DNA of 64,000 nt from Methyloversatilis thermotolerans (GTDB lineage Bacteria; Pseudomonadota; Gammaproteobacteria; Burkholderiales; Rhodocyclaceae). The stretch is taken from NCBI RefSeq assembly GCF_000372885.1, contig NZ_KB889967.1, forward strand, positions 2,679,430-2,743,429, written 5' to 3'. The translations under genes were made by a program, and so were the position numbers. Positions 1 through 8,269 of the stretch are shown one piece after another. A model generated the notes under the pieces. It had not been told where the DNA came from, made no database searches, and saw only the letters and a program-made list of their open reading frames with translations. Numbering within the stretch: position 1 is the stretch's first letter; the number at the start of each line of letters is the position of its first letter.

Positions 1-455
<455 letters not shown>

Positions 456-503
456 AGCAGGCCAGGCGATGAGACAACGCCCACGCAAGCGTAATATCGA
501 GCC

Positions 504-1469
504 ATGAGACCCCTCGTTCTGATCATCGGCCTGTGCGCGGCCACGGTCGCATTCGCGCAGGGCGGCACCCGGCTGACGCTGGGACATGGATCGTCGATCG
601 ATCATCCGCGCCATCTGGCCGCGCTGCACTTCGCCGAGAGGGTGGCGCACTACAGCGAAGGACGGATCGAGGTCCAGATCTTCCCGGCGGCCAGCATGGG
701 CGACGACGCGGCCATGGTGAGAGGCCTGCAGGATGGCACGCTGGACATATCGGCAAACAGCCAGGGCGCCGTGTCGACGGTGGTGCCCGAATATGCGGCC
801 ATCGGCATGCCCTTTCTTTTTCCGAGTCCGGAAGCCGCGTGGAAAGTGCTCGATGGCCACGCGGGCAAGGTGCTCGCCGAGCGGTCTGCAGACCGGGGAC
901 TGAAGCTGCTGGGCTACTGGGACAACGGAATCCGTCACCTGACCAACGACGTGCGGCCGGTCCGCATTCCGGAAGATGTACGCGGACTGCGCATCAGAAC
1001 GCCTCCGGACCCCGCTTCCGCCGACTTGATCAAGGCGCTTGGCGGCCTGCCGCGGCAGATCAGATGGTCGGACGTCTACAGCGCGCTGCAACGAAAAGTG
1101 GTGGATGGGCAGGAAAATCCGCTGGTGAACATCCTGACCGGCAAACTCCATCAGGTGCAGAGGTTTCTCAGCCTGACCGGACACAAGTACGAGGTGACCC
1201 CCTTCGTCATGGCGCGCGCCCGATGGGACGCGCTGTCCGAAGCGGACAGGAGCGCGATCCTTTACGCCGCCGAAGAGGCCACCACGCTGCAGAGAAGCCT
1301 GACTCGGAAAGAGGACAGCGAGGCAATGGCCGAACTGCGGCGCACGGGGATGCAGATCGAAGCGCCCGATGTGGCGGCGTTCGAGATCGCATGCCGGCCG
1401 GTGTACGACAAATGGCTCGCCAGCCCGGTCGGAGACTTCCTGCGTGTGCTGATGGCGGCCACTCGATGA
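504..1469 (+). CDS. dctP: TRAP-type C4-dicarboxylate-like solute-binding protein
   Basis: The 321-residue product is a DctP-family periplasmic binding protein. Residues 1-19 form a signal peptide ending AFA. The family core follows: LTLGHGSSIDHPRH near the N-terminus, the motif GLRIRTPP with the arginine near residue 165 that in this family salt-bridges a substrate carboxylate, and VVDGQENPL further on. The ligand is therefore probably an organic acid, but its identity is not readable. No DctQ or DctM membrane subunit lies downstream; the next gene, 46 bases away, is a hybrid sensor kinase. In this context the protein may act as a ligand-sensing partner of the kinase rather than as a transporter component. 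Upstream transport genes outside the window cannot be excluded. Confidence 0.93.
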   Translation: MRPLVLIIGLCAATVAFAQGGTRLTLGHGSSIDHPRHLAALHFAERVAHYSEGRIEVQIFPAASMGDDAAMVRGLQDGTLDISANSQGAVSTVVPEYAAIGMPFLFPSPEAAWKVLDGHAGKVLAERSADRGLKLLGYWDNGIRHLTNDVRPVRIPEDVRGLRIRTPPDPASADLIKALGGLPRQIRWSDVYSALQRKVVDGQENPLVNILTGKLHQVQRFLSLTGHKYEVTPFVMARARWDALSEADRSAILYAAEEATTLQRSLTRKEDSEAMAELRRTGMQIEAPDVAAFEIACRPVYDKWLASPVGDFLRVLMAATR

Positions 1470-1515
1470 AGCCAGCGAAATTGCACGGCCACTCTGTTCA
1501 GAGCCCCGGCATACC

Positions 1516-3801
1516 GTGAAACCCAAGCAAACCATCCTGTTGGGATTTGCAGTCACCCTGTCGATCGTACTGGGGGTGGTGGGTCTGTTTGCCTGGATGC
1601 AACGTCAGCTTGAAAAGCAATGGGTCGAGATTTCGACCGTCACCACGAAGCGTCATCAATTGATGCTGGATTGCGCCCAGCGCCTGGGATTCGCAAGCCT
1701 TTACCTGTCCAATTTCAAGCACGGCGCAGTTGGCGACGGAGAGCGCTTCAAGCTCGAGATCGGGCTGATCCAGCAATCCATCGGCAAGTATCGATCCACA
1801 GGATCGAGCAGCGAGGAGACACGACAGCTCCTCGATCGCATCGACACCTACCTGCAAGCCTACCTCGGCGATCTGGACACGCTGAAGACCGCACTCGCGC
1901 GCGGCGCCAGCGCTGACGAACTGTCCTTCCTGATCGATACCGAGAACGACAAGCTGCTCGCGCTGGCGATAAACAGGCTGACCGAGCTGAGCCGGAAGAA
2001 CACCGAGCTCGCCGCGCTCGAATATGACCGACAGATCGAACGGCAACAGGCGACGTTGATCGTCGCCGCGCTCATGGCCGCATGTGCGGTATGCGGAACG
2101 GCCGTCCTGACCGTTCGGACCATTCTTCGGCACGACCGCGATCGCGATCTCGCCAGAACCGAGTTCGAACGATTGCTGGCCGAACTCAGCGCTTCGCGCA
2201 ACCTGCTTCAGACGATCATCGATACGGCGCCGGTGCGCGTCTTCTGGAAAGACCGAAATCTGCGCTATCTGGGCTGCAACCCCCTGTTTGCCCGGGATGC
2301 CGGCATGCAGTCGCCTGCGGAACTGATGGGCAAGGACGACTTCGCAATGGGATGGGCGGCGCAGGCGGATCGCTATCGTGCCGACGACCAGCGGGTGATG
2401 GCCTCCGGTCAATCGATATTGAATTACGAAGAGCCGCAGACCACACCCGACGGCCGGACGATATGGTTGCGTACGTCGAAAGTACCCCTGCGGGATGCGG
2501 ATGGCCAGGTGATCGGCGTGCTCGGCATCTACGATGACATCACCGCCAGCAAGCAGGCCGCACTCGAACTCGAACAGTACCGCAGCCACCTGGAAGAACT
2601 GGTGTACTCGCGCACCGCCGAGTTGCGTGTCGCGAAGGAGGCCGCCGAGGCCGCGAACATCGCCAAGAGCGCCTTTCTGGCAAACATGAGCCATGAAATC
2701 CGCACGCCGTTGAACGCCATCAACGGCATGGCCTACCTGCTGCGTCGTTCCGGACTCGATCCGCAGCAGATCCAGAGACTGGACCGGATAGAAGAGGCGG
2801 GCAGGCATCTGCTGGAAGTCCTCAATGCCGTGCTCGACCTTTCGAAGATCGAGGCCGGCAAGTTCTCGCTGGAAGACACCCTCGTTCCTGTCGCCGAGGT
2901 CATCCGGACCTCACTCGACATGGTCCGCGGCAGCGCCCAGAGCAAAGGCCTGCGCCTGTGCGTCGATCTGCCTCCCTTGCCCGACGGATTGAGGGGAGAC
3001 CGCACCCGCCTGCAACAAGCCCTGCTCAACTACCTGTCCAACGCGGTCAAGTTCACCGAGCAGGGCCGCATCACTGTCGCGGTCAGCCAGGACGAGGACG
3101 CGCCGGACAGCACGCTGATCCGGTTCAGCGTCACGGATACCGGCATCGGCATCGCGCCGGAAACCATACCGCGGCTGTTCTCGGCATTCGAACAGGCCGA
3201 CAGTTCGCTGACACGCAAATATGGCGGGACAGGATTGGGGCTGGCCATCACGCGCAAGATCGCGCAGATCATGGGGGGGGATGCCGGGGTGATCAGTGAG
3301 CCCGGAAAGGGCAGCACCTTCTGGCTGACGGTACGACTGCGGAAGGGCATCGAAATGCCTGTCCAGGACGTCGTCGATACCCTCCCCGATGCGGAAGCGG
3401 CCTTGAAGAAGGCCTGCGCGGGCACACGCATCCTGATCGTCGAGGATGAGCCGACCAGCAGGGCCATCACCCAGACACTGCTTGACTACGCCGGACTGAG
3501 GGTCGATACGGCCGAAGACGGGCATGCAGCGGTCAGACTCGCCGCAGAGAACAGCTATGCCCTGATCCTGATGGACATGCAGATGCCGACCATGGACGGG
3601 CTGGAAGCCACACGGCGGATCCGGCGGCTTGAGCGGAACGCGGATACCCCCATTCTGGCCATGACGGCCAACGCGTACGCCGAAGACAAGGAACGCTGTC
3701 TCGAAGCGGGCATGAACGATTTCATCACCAAACCGCTGAATCCGCAGGCGCTGTACGAAGTCCTGTTGCACTGGATGACGCGCGGAAAGGCGGTCCGGTA
3801 A
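1516..3801 (+). CDS. Hybrid sensor histidine kinase with PAS and receiver domains
   Basis: A 761-residue inner-membrane kinase starting at GTG 1516. In order: TM helix ~7-27, a ~150-residue periplasmic domain, TM ~177-198, a PAS domain ~236-350, a short coiled coil, HisKA with phospho-acceptor H393 (NMSHEIRTPLN), HATPase with the N box near 496-512 and the GTGLGLAI box near 572, and a receiver domain ~641-755 with D687 in MDMQMPTMDG. Being hybrid, it would need phosphotransfer to a separate output; the activator ending at 455 is the obvious candidate. The periplasmic domain could contact the adjacent binding protein. A run of eight G at 3273-3280 lies in the ATPase domain (IAQIMGGDAG) and would knock out the C-terminal half if it slipped. 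Confidence 0.95.
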   Translation: MKPKQTILLGFAVTLSIVLGVVGLFAWMQRQLEKQWVEISTVTTKRHQLMLDCAQRLGFASLYLSNFKHGAVGDGERFKLEIGLIQQSIGKYRSTGSSSEETRQLLDRIDTYLQAYLGDLDTLKTALARGASADELSFLIDTENDKLLALAINRLTELSRKNTELAALEYDRQIERQQATLIVAALMAACAVCGTAVLTVRTILRHDRDRDLARTEFERLLAELSASRNLLQTIIDTAPVRVFWKDRNLRYLGCNPLFARDAGMQSPAELMGKDDFAMGWAAQADRYRADDQRVMASGQSILNYEEPQTTPDGRTIWLRTSKVPLRDADGQVIGVLGIYDDITASKQAALELEQYRSHLEELVYSRTAELRVAKEAAEAANIAKSAFLANMSHEIRTPLNAINGMAYLLRRSGLDPQQIQRLDRIEEAGRHLLEVLNAVLDLSKIEAGKFSLEDTLVPVAEVIRTSLDMVRGSAQSKGLRLCVDLPPLPDGLRGDRTRLQQALLNYLSNAVKFTEQGRITVAVSQDEDAPDSTLIRFSVTDTGIGIAPETIPRLFSAFEQADSSLTRKYGGTGLGLAITRKIAQIMGGDAGVISEPGKGSTFWLTVRLRKGIEMPVQDVVDTLPDAEAALKKACAGTRILIVEDEPTSRAITQTLLDYAGLRVDTAEDGHAAVRLAAENSYALILMDMQMPTMDGLEATRRIRRLERNADTPILAMTANAYAEDKERCLEAGMNDFITKPLNPQALYEVLLHWMTRGKAVR

Positions 3802-4047
3802 CGAGAAGGTCCGGTCGGCTCCCATGTGCCGCGATGACACGGTCGCGGCAAGCGGCGGTCTGCAGCCTGTATGACCCCTTCCCTCTGTCGCGCGCCAACC
3901 GGCGCGGCGGAACGGATACTGCAGGACATCGCGAATGCCGAACTGCTGCCCGTGCTGACAGCCTTGCGCTGACGCATCTGGCAGCGCGGCAGTCGGCGTT
4001 CTTCGCGCCGCAGCCGTAAAACCGCGCGCGGCCGCCATTCCGGCAAC

Positions 4048-4063
4048 TGGCACACGGCTTGCG
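4048..4063 (+). promoter_or_regulatory. Sigma-54 (-24/-12) promoter
   Basis: TGGCAC at 4048-4053 and TTGC at 4059-4062 match the sigma-54 consensus TGGCAC-N5-TTGC. The invariant GG (4049-4050) and GC (4061-4062) are exactly ten bases apart. Transcription would run towards the Rieske gene at 4270. The activator gene ending at 455 makes sigma-54 control in this locus plausible. Activator binding sites upstream were not identified with certainty. Confidence 0.7.
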
Positions 4064-4086
4064 AATCCCGTGCAGCGAAGCCGGTT

Positions 4087-4128
4087 GAACCTGAAAACAC
4101 CCGTTGATCGGCGTTGTGGATCAGGTTC
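4087..4128 (+). promoter_or_regulatory. Inverted repeat in the Rieske leader
   Basis: GAACCTGA (4087-4094) and TCAGGTTC (4121-4128) are perfect inverted repeats separated by 26 bases, located just downstream of the predicted sigma-54 start. They could form a leader hairpin or be an operator. No function is known. Confidence 0.35.
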
Positions 4129-4269
4129 GAGGGCGAGCACCGAAGATCGAACATCCTGCTCGATCCTTGCTGTGCGGTGCGCAAGGCGGCATGACCCCGT
4201 CGTCCCGCCCGGCCCGGGCGGTCCTCCAGCCGCCGCGGGCGACCGGCTTCGTCTTTTTCGGGAGCCTTC

Positions 4270-4860
4270 ATGAATGCATCCTGCACCGACCGTCGCCGCC
4301 TGCTGATCGCCACCAGCGGCGCCGGTGCCCTCGCCGCGGCCGCCACCGCCGTCCCCTTCCTGAGCAGCTTCGCGCCGTCCGAACGCGCCCGCGCCGCCGG
4401 CGCGCCGGTCGAAGCCGATGTGAGCAAGCTCGCGCCCGGCAGCATGATGACCGTCGAATGGCGCGGCAAGCCGGTGTGGATACTGCACCGCACGCCCGAC
4501 ATGCTCGGCGCGCTGGCGCGCCACGAAGCGCGCCTCGCCGACGCCGGTTCGGCGGTGCCGCAACAGCCGGGCTACGCCACCAGGCGCAGCCGCGCTGCGC
4601 GCGACCCCTTTCTGGTGGTGATCGGCATCTGCACCCACCTCGGCTGCTCGCCCACCGAAAAGCTCGCAAGCGGCGCCGACTCCGGCCTCGGCGAAGACTG
4701 GCCCGGCGGCTTCCTGTGCCCCTGCCACGGCTCCCGCTTCGACCTCGCCGGCCGCGTCTTCCGCAACCAGCCGGCGCCCACCAATCTCGAAGTGCCGCCC
4801 TACCAATGGTTGTCGGAAACGCGGGTGCTGATCGGGGATGATGGGCGGGGAGAGGTTTGA
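4270..4860 (+). CDS. petA: Rieske iron-sulfur protein (bc1-complex type), solitary
   Basis: The 196-residue product is a ubiquinol-cytochrome c reductase iron-sulfur subunit. An N-terminal twin-arginine-like stretch (RRRLLIATSG) leads into a single membrane helix. The periplasmic domain carries both cluster-binding boxes: CTHLGC (C121, H123, C126) and CPCHGS (C150, C152, H153), so all [2Fe-2S] ligands and the disulfide cysteines are present. A normal pet operon continues with cytochrome b and c1, but here the next genes are unrelated and on the other strand. It is therefore probably a second, separately regulated Rieske protein that could replace the main one in bc1 or serve another complex. 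The upstream sigma-54 promoter supports conditional expression. Confidence 0.93.
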   Translation: MNASCTDRRRLLIATSGAGALAAAATAVPFLSSFAPSERARAAGAPVEADVSKLAPGSMMTVEWRGKPVWILHRTPDMLGALARHEARLADAGSAVPQQPGYATRRSRAARDPFLVVIGICTHLGCSPTEKLASGADSGLGEDWPGGFLCPCHGSRFDLAGRVFRNQPAPTNLEVPPYQWLSETRVLIGDDGRGEV

Positions 4861-4941
4861 GGACGGGGCACGTGACGGCGCAAGGGGAACCCTGATGGAC
4901 TCTGCCTTACCTCAGGCGCGCGAGCCGAGCGCGGACGCCCG

Positions 4942-5304
4942 CTACGCGCCCCAGTGCGGCGACAGCCTCTGATCCCACCGCTGCACCGAGCCGAAGCGGG
5001 CGACGAGTTCCGCGACCGAGCCCCACGGCTCGCCGACGATTTCGTCGGCCTCCGCCGGTCGCAGTTCCGAGAACTCATGCCAGACATGATCATCCTCGTT
5101 CGGCATGGGCTTGGCCCCGTCCGCCATTGCATGGGCCGCAGGTACGCCGATCTGTTCGGCGATGAAGAACTCGCCGCGGTCAAGACCCGCTTTGACGATC
5201 TTCGCGTCGGCGGGTGTCGCCCGACCTGCGAGCAGCACGCTGCACCAGATCTTGTAGTTGCCGGCATCGCGGTAGAGGTATTCGAAAATGCTGAAGTCGT
5301 TCAT
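4942..5304 (-). CDS. Hypothetical protein coupled to HNH endonuclease
   Basis: A 120-residue soluble, acidic protein of unknown family. It begins MNDFSIFEYLYRDAGNYKIW and has no signal peptide or membrane helix. Its start overlaps the stop of the upstream HNH endonuclease gene by four bases (ATGA), so the two are translationally coupled and probably act together. The C-terminal part is rich in Trp and charged residues (WGSVAELVARFGSVQRWD). An immunity or accessory function for the nuclease is conceivable from the arrangement only. Confidence 0.7.
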   Translation of the reverse strand: MNDFSIFEYLYRDAGNYKIWCSVLLAGRATPADAKIVKAGLDRGEFFIAEQIGVPAAHAMADGAKPMPNEDDHVWHEFSELRPAEADEIVGEPWGSVAELVARFGSVQRWDQRLSPHWGA

Positions 5305-6098
5305 GCGGAAGTTGCCCAGCGGTTGTCGACGAATACCGCACTGCGGTGTCTTTGCAGAAAGGCCGCGTCGGGAACGAAACGATGCGGCAACTCGATCATC
5401 CGGCCGTCGAGCGGCTTGAAAACCGACTCGACGAAGGGCTCCTTGGATCGACGGAGCTGTTCCGACAGAATGACCTTCCAGTCGTCGCTCAACGAAATCA
5501 ATCCCTGATCGAACGCGCGATCATGAATGGCGGAGAGGCAAAGGCCATTGCTCGGATTGAGCCGGTTCGCCCGGTCGTCCTTCCACGGCACGATGTGGCT
5601 GGCCACCAGCAGGCGCGGTTCGGAAAGGCCGGACATGCAACAGCGACCGCGATAGCTGGCCAGGACGGCGCGACGGAAGAAATTCTGCTTGATGCGCTGT
5701 TCGGTCAGGACCCGACGCGTGTCACCGGTAAAGTCGTCCGGGATGTCGAATCCGTCGAGCCTCTCCTCCACCGGGTCGGTCGCGGCATCCGCCACGAACT
5801 GCGTGCGCAATCGCTGGCACTCGAGCGCAAGCCCGTCCCAATCGGCATGGAAATCCGCCCATATTTCGCGATCGAGCGCCGACGCACCGTCCAGCCCCTT
5901 GCGGCCCGAGCTCGTGATCGCCGGATCGAGGCTGGCGAAATTCACGAGCTTCATGGCGACCGCCGACGGCGTTCTTCCGATCAGGCTCGCCAGCCGCATG
6001 ACCTCGGTGTTTCTCGCGTGCAACTTTCCGAATGGAAGCTGGCAGTACAGATGAAATGCGAGCTTCAGTTGATCCTTGGTCCAACGGCTTTCGCGCAT
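5301..6098 (-). CDS. HNH endonuclease
   Basis: The 265-residue product has an N-terminal helical region (WTKDQLKLAFHLYCQLPFG ... TPSAVAMKLVNF) that looks like a DNA-binding module seen in stand-alone HNH nucleases. A C-terminal HNH domain follows, with the expected elements GRCCMSG, ASHIVPW, NPSNGLCL and HDRAFD. Such proteins cut DNA with one metal ion and are often predicted restriction endonucleases. No methyltransferase is next to it; instead a 120-residue unknown gene overlaps its 3' end by four bases. No clear ribosome binding site precedes the ATG at 6098, but the N-terminus fits the family. Confidence 0.85.
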   Translation of the reverse strand: MRESRWTKDQLKLAFHLYCQLPFGKLHARNTEVMRLASLIGRTPSAVAMKLVNFASLDPAITSSGRKGLDGASALDREIWADFHADWDGLALECQRLRTQFVADAATDPVEERLDGFDIPDDFTGDTRRVLTEQRIKQNFFRRAVLASYRGRCCMSGLSEPRLLVASHIVPWKDDRANRLNPSNGLCLSAIHDRAFDQGLISLSDDWKVILSEQLRRSKEPFVESVFKPLDGRMIELPHRFVPDAAFLQRHRSAVFVDNRWATSA

Positions 6099-6264
6099 GA
6101 CGATTTCAGGCAGTACAGCCGAAGCTGCTGCCGGCTCCCGAAGGCTGATGACATCGCGCTGAGTGTAGCCACTCTATTCCCCGTTCCGCTATAGAAGTGC
6201 AGATCGCGCTGGGTTTCGATCCGGTCGGAAGGCAGCGCACGGCGGCGTGGCACTGACCGCCCCC

Positions 6265-6762
6265 TCAATGCCCCATCCGCAACAGCGCAATGGTGGCGAT
6301 CCTCAGCAACAGCAGTACGCCGTCGCGCAGTGACTCCTTGACCGAAAGCGTGCGGTGCAGGCGCGGCATCAGGTCGGATACGGCGATGTAGATGAAGGTG
6401 GCCGACGCCGACAGCGCATTGAGCAGCAGCGCCTTGCGCGCGCCGTAGCCGTGTCCGAGAAGAAGAGCGAAGTCGCCGACCTCCTGCGGCAGTTCGTGGG
6501 CGATCACGGCGATTGCGGTGGCGACGCCCACGTCCGGAGACACATCGAAGGCCGCCGCGATCACGACGCTGTCGACGAAGTTGTGGAAGGCGTCGCCGAT
6601 CAGGATGAGCGGGCCGGTAGCACCGTGGGTCGGGCAGGTGGCGTCGTGACAGTGACGCCACAGCACGGCCTTTTCCAGCGCGAAGAACAGCACGATGCCG
6701 GCCAGCACGGTGGCGGACACGGCGTGCGCCGGTGGCCCGCGACGCCGGTCAGAACGCGACAA
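6265..6762 (-). pseudogene. Decayed ZIP-family metal transporter remnant
   Basis: The 165-residue frame contains clear ZIP transporter segments: GDAFHNFVDSVVIAAAF and AVIAHELPQEVGDFALLL, the metal-binding helices, and a His-rich loop before them. Full ZIP proteins of this type are around 250 residues or more. The first membrane helices are missing because the frame begins inside the end of the DsrE-like gene. In addition LLLNALSASA runs directly into TFIYIAVSDLMP, where family members have about 40 more residues including a helix. It is therefore 5'-truncated and internally deleted, and probably not a working transporter. Translation could occur because the start overlaps the upstream gene by 14 bases. 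Confidence 0.65.
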
Positions 6763-7165
6763 CCTTGCGGTTGGCTTCCATCAGCGCGCGCCCCATGGCG
6801 TCCGGCCTGGCCGGCGCGATGCCGTCTTTCAGCATGTCCGGCTTGTGGCCGGTGTTCGGCAGGTAGATGGCGCACACGGATGCGGTCGCGCCCTTCTTCA
6901 GCGCGGCGTCGAGCAGTTGCGCCGGGGTGACGTCCCTGGGCTTGAGCGGCGTGCCGCCGGCACCCTTCAGCGCGAGGTCGCCCGCCTTGTCGCACAGCAG
7001 GATGTCGACCTGACCGCCCTGTTCCTGCATCTGGTTGGCCAGCACCATGGCCATGCCCTGGGTCATGCCGCTGTCGGAACTGAGGATGACGGTGACCGGC
7101 TGCTTGTCGGCGAAGGCGGCTGAAGACAGCGCGGCAAGTGCGAGGGCGGCGAAGGACTTCTTCAT
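6749..7165 (-). CDS. Periplasmic DsrE-family protein
   Basis: The 138-residue product has a signal peptide (residues 1-19, cleavage after AFA) and a DsrE/DsrF-like fold. Cysteines at 58 (LLCDKAG) and 98 (SVCAIYLPN) could carry persulfide, as in sulfur-relay members. The start at 7165 is chosen because AGGAG lies just upstream and the signal peptide begins there; a longer frame to 7225 lacks both. It follows a metallo-beta-lactamase-fold gene by 25 bases on the same strand, suggesting a small sulfur- or thiol-related operon. Exact function unknown. Confidence 0.82.
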   Translation of the reverse strand: MKKSFAALALAALSSAAFADKQPVTVILSSDSGMTQGMAMVLANQMQEQGGQVDILLCDKAGDLALKGAGGTPLKPRDVTPAQLLDAALKKGATASVCAIYLPNTGHKPDMLKDGIAPARPDAMGRALMEANRKVVAF

Positions 7166-7190
7166 GAATGGACTCCTGGTGGGGGACGGA

Positions 7191-7871
7191 TCAGTGCCGC
7201 CGGGTGGCGGACGAGGAGCGCGCACGCCGCTGTGCGAGCGTGCGTCGGGACAGCATTTCGGTGATGAAGGCGTCGCGGCTGCCGGTCAGCAGCGAGGCAG
7301 TGCGCAGCCGCTGTTCGCCGACCAGCGCGACGCGCCGGCCGCCGAGCGGGTGGGCCGGAAACAGCAGCGTGCTGCCAGGCAACTGGAAGAGCCGGCCGGA
7401 CAGCGTGTCGAACATGAGGCCCGGGTCGGTGTCTTCGCCGGCGTCCGCACAACTGCCCAGATCGAAGGCGTCGCCGCAGAACAGGCGGTCGCGCCACAGA
7501 TAGCTCACGCAATGCGCGGTGTGGCCGGGCGTGGCCAGTATCTGCAGCACCTGCTGGCCGAATACGACATGGCCGCCGTCGCGGGCGGCCTGCACGCGCA
7601 CCGCGCAGTCGGCCGGCACCGGCGCCCCGTCGGGCAGCACCAGCGTCGCACCGGTGAGTTCGCTCAGCGCCGCGCAGTTCATCGGCACACCGCGATGGAT
7701 GTGGGTGCGCAGCACGTGCGACAGCGCCAGCCGGCGCTCCGCCAGCAGCGCGCGCAGCAGTTCGGTGCTGCGCGGCGGCAGATCGATCACCGCCGCCTTC
7801 TGTTCGGTGGCGTCGGCCAGCAGATAGCCGATCTGGCCCGACTCGGGGTCTTCGACAGGATGGAAATACAT
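7191..7871 (-). CDS. Metallo-beta-lactamase-fold protein with incomplete metal site
   Basis: The 226-residue product has the MBL fold and resembles persulfide dioxygenase/glyoxalase II-like proteins (TPGHTAHCVSYLW with H117, LFCGDAFDLGSC with D134). The first metal motif, normally HxHxDH, reads H57-I-H59-R-G-V: the Asp and last His are absent. The final metal histidine region reads LFPAHPLGG. A two-metal hydrolase is therefore unlikely; a mononuclear iron enzyme or a non-catalytic role is possible. It is the first gene of an operon with the periplasmic DsrE-like protein, which supports a link with sulfane sulfur. Confidence 0.82.
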   Translation of the reverse strand: MYFHPVEDPESGQIGYLLADATEQKAAVIDLPPRSTELLRALLAERRLALSHVLRTHIHRGVPMNCAALSELTGATLVLPDGAPVPADCAVRVQAARDGGHVVFGQQVLQILATPGHTAHCVSYLWRDRLFCGDAFDLGSCADAGEDTDPGLMFDTLSGRLFQLPGSTLLFPAHPLGGRRVALVGEQRLRTASLLTGSRDAFITEMLSRRTLAQRRARSSSATRRH

Positions 7872-8269
7872 GGCGGGACAAAGGCGGACAGTACGTGGTC
7901 AGCGGCCACTATCAAGTGCTGTGCCATGCGGTGGGAGTGCCTGGAAAATGGTGCGGAATCAGGTTGCTGTGTGCGACGGTCGCCGGCGAGGATGGACCGG
8001 GGGCGCTGCCAGAGGCAGTCGGCTGACAGCGCCCCGGCTGCCAGGGCAGCGCTGTGGCAGCCGGGGCCGGCTTCGCGCATCCGCCAAGTGCCTGTTCTGA
8101 TTGACGCGACGCGTGGACGCTCCTCTGGCACGGGACTTGATGCACAGGTTCTGTTGTCAGTGAATCGCGAACCGCGTTGGCAGCGCGCGAGGCAGGAGCG
8201 AGGCGCGCCACGCGGTCACCGCCCGGCACCTTGCAAACCCGGGGGCACGATGCCTTTCAGGATGAGGAC
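7872..8269. other. Divergent intergenic region
   Basis: The 398 bases between the divergent MBL and SLAC1 genes contain no gene I can support. The notable content is a pair of overlapping stem-loops at 8000-8066. The rest shows no recognisable promoter motif. Confidence 0.5.
8000..8066 (+). promoter_or_regulatory. Two overlapping, competing hairpins
   Basis: GGGGCGCTG (8000-8008) pairs with CAGCGCCCC (8027-8035). CCCCGGCTGCC (8032-8042) pairs with GGCAGCCGGGG (8056-8066). The two stems share the bases 8032-8035, so they cannot both form completely. This layout resembles a switch. No U-tract follows, and the flanking genes are divergent, so a simple terminator is unlikely. Confidence 0.4.

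Larger units (their letters stand above)
3802..4269. other. Intergenic region with sigma-54 promoter and long leader
   Basis: No convincing gene lies in these 468 bases. They hold a small palindrome at 3891-3906 (CGCGCC-AACC-GGCGCG), the -24/-12 promoter at 4048-4062, and an inverted repeat at 4087-4128 inside what would be a leader of about 195 nucleotides before the Rieske gene. Confidence 0.6.

Noticed and set aside
1661-1680. FNR-like TTGATGCTGGATTG
   Set aside because: Second half-site does not match ATCAA, and it lies inside the kinase coding region.
8000-8066. Rho-independent terminator
   Set aside because: Flanking genes are divergent, so no transcript needs ending here, and no T-tract follows either stem.
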